A stretch of 54,734 nt of DNA from Legionellaceae bacterium (lineage in GTDB: Bacteria; Pseudomonadota; Gammaproteobacteria; Legionellales; Legionellaceae). This document shows, in pieces, positions 54,271-54,734 of the stretch. Each line of letters begins with the position of its first letter. The stretch's first letter is position 1. The stretch lies in NCBI GenBank assembly GCA_018061965.1, contig JAGOTG010000017.1, positions 1 through 54,734 of the forward strand, in the 5' to 3' direction. A program made the position numbers and the translations under genes. The notes below the pieces were generated by a model. That model was given only the letters and a program-made list of their open reading frames with translations, ran no database searches and was not told the DNA's origin.

Positions 54271-54325
54271 TTGCCCCCCTGAGAACTTAAACGAGCCAAT
54301 CGCTCAACAATACAACGATGCTGTT

Positions 54326-54586
54326 CTACTGAGCTGGCGTTGAAACTAAGGTGCCACAGATTAATTTACGGTCTTGCGTAAAAGCAATCAACTTCTTCGA
54401 GGTTTTTGGATCTACTGGGCACTTTGAGGTATCAAGCGTCATGGATGCTTCGTCTAGTGCTGGTCCCCACCAACTCAGGATGTTTGTGTTTGCATCATAA
54501 CTTATCCTAGAACAAGGCGGGAAAGCGCTTGAGTCAGTCACAGCCTCTCCATTTTCATCCACAAGATACATTTTAATTTCATCCAA
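54326..54586 (-). CDS. small hypothetical protein
   Basis: An 86-codon frame starting at TTG 54586, or about 81 residues from ATG 54571. It has three cysteines, no signal peptide and no recognised family. Internal patterns such as ILSWWGPALDEASMTLD do not suggest a function. The start is undecided, and low coding support makes it provisional. Confidence 0.4.
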   Translation of the reverse strand: MDEIKMYLVDENGEAVTDSSAFPPCSRISYDANTNILSWWGPALDEASMTLDTSKCPVDPKTSKKLIAFTQDRKLICGTLVSTPAQ

Positions 54587-54703
54587 ACGCTCTAAAATAG
54601 CTGAAGCTATCTAGATTCAATTTTCAAATGCAACATTCGTACAATTAGTGAACAAGATATATAATCTATTTTTTGTTCGCTAAGTTTTACAAGGAGTTGC
54701 ATA

Positions 54704-54734
54704 GTGAGTCACAGTCATCTTAATTATCTAAAGC
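54704..54734 (+). CDS. start of a gene cut by the window edge (possible CysD)
   Basis: AAGGAG at 54691-54696 stands 7 nt before GTG 54704, which opens a frame reading MSHSHLNYLK to the window end. The peptide resembles the start of sulfate adenylyltransferase subunit 2 (CysD), but ten residues are too few for a firm name. Confidence 0.4.
   Translation, partial: MSHSHLNYLK

Overview
The window reads as a chromosomal segment of an AT-rich gammaproteobacterium, most like the Legionellales/Coxiellaceae branch of intracellular bacteria. The housekeeping proteins (Fis, TldD, MinC, LpxH, LpxB, YbeY, CorC-type protein, SerRS, ferrochelatase, YggX, DarP) are of gammaproteobacterial type. The accessory genes include a mitochondrial-carrier-like protein and a DOT1-like methyltransferase, which point to life inside a eukaryotic cell. 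The genus cannot be fixed from sequence alone.

Layout. 0-0.3 kb: the end of an upstream gene, a terminator and small repeat debris. 0.3-5.6 kb (minus strand): fis, a 655-residue protein of unknown function, a YdgA-like DUF945 protein and an MFS transporter. 5.6-8.5 kb (plus): an SseB-like protein and an MMPL exporter. 8.6-12.6 kb: an outer-membrane barrel, a cysteine-rich secreted protein, tldD, a Bax-inhibitor-1 membrane protein, a small secreted protein and a 44-residue entericidin-type lipoprotein. 12.7-16.7 kb: korAB (2-oxoacid:ferredoxin oxidoreductase), a purine nucleoside phosphorylase and a 164-bp inverted-repeat element. 16.8-25.8 kb (minus): minC-lpxH followed closely by four genes of unknown role, ending in a 1964-residue protein with an SF2 helicase-type ATPase at its N-terminus. 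26.4-31.3 kb (plus): fadD and heterodimeric pyruvate/2-oxoacid dehydrogenase E1alpha, E1beta and E2. 31.4-40.5 kb: a secreted protein, hemH, an S1/P1 nuclease, then a dense run (Gfo/Idh oxidoreductase, lpxB, ybeY, corC-like, serS, rhomboid protease, deacetylase, yggX) and tRNA-Phe with its own promoter. 41-50 kb: looser, accessory-looking DNA with two phosphotransferases that share their 5' ends, a methyltransferase, two VOC-fold proteins, a secreted GH18-like protein and the carrier. 49.9-54.7 kb: an unknown protein, a doubled Spy-like periplasmic protein, a GNAT acetyltransferase, YggU, the DOT1-like methyltransferase, DarP and the start of another gene.

Functional themes: envelope biogenesis (LpxH, LpxB, possibly the Gfo/Idh enzyme), division-site control (MinC), acyl-CoA and 2-oxoacid metabolism (FadD, PDH, KorAB), and possible host interaction (carrier, DOT1-like enzyme, secreted proteins). 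The best candidates for something undescribed are the 16.8-24.4 kb operon with the giant DEQH ATPase, the mitochondrial-carrier-like gene and the DOT1-like enzyme. All functional statements rest on motif reading by eye; no database search was made.
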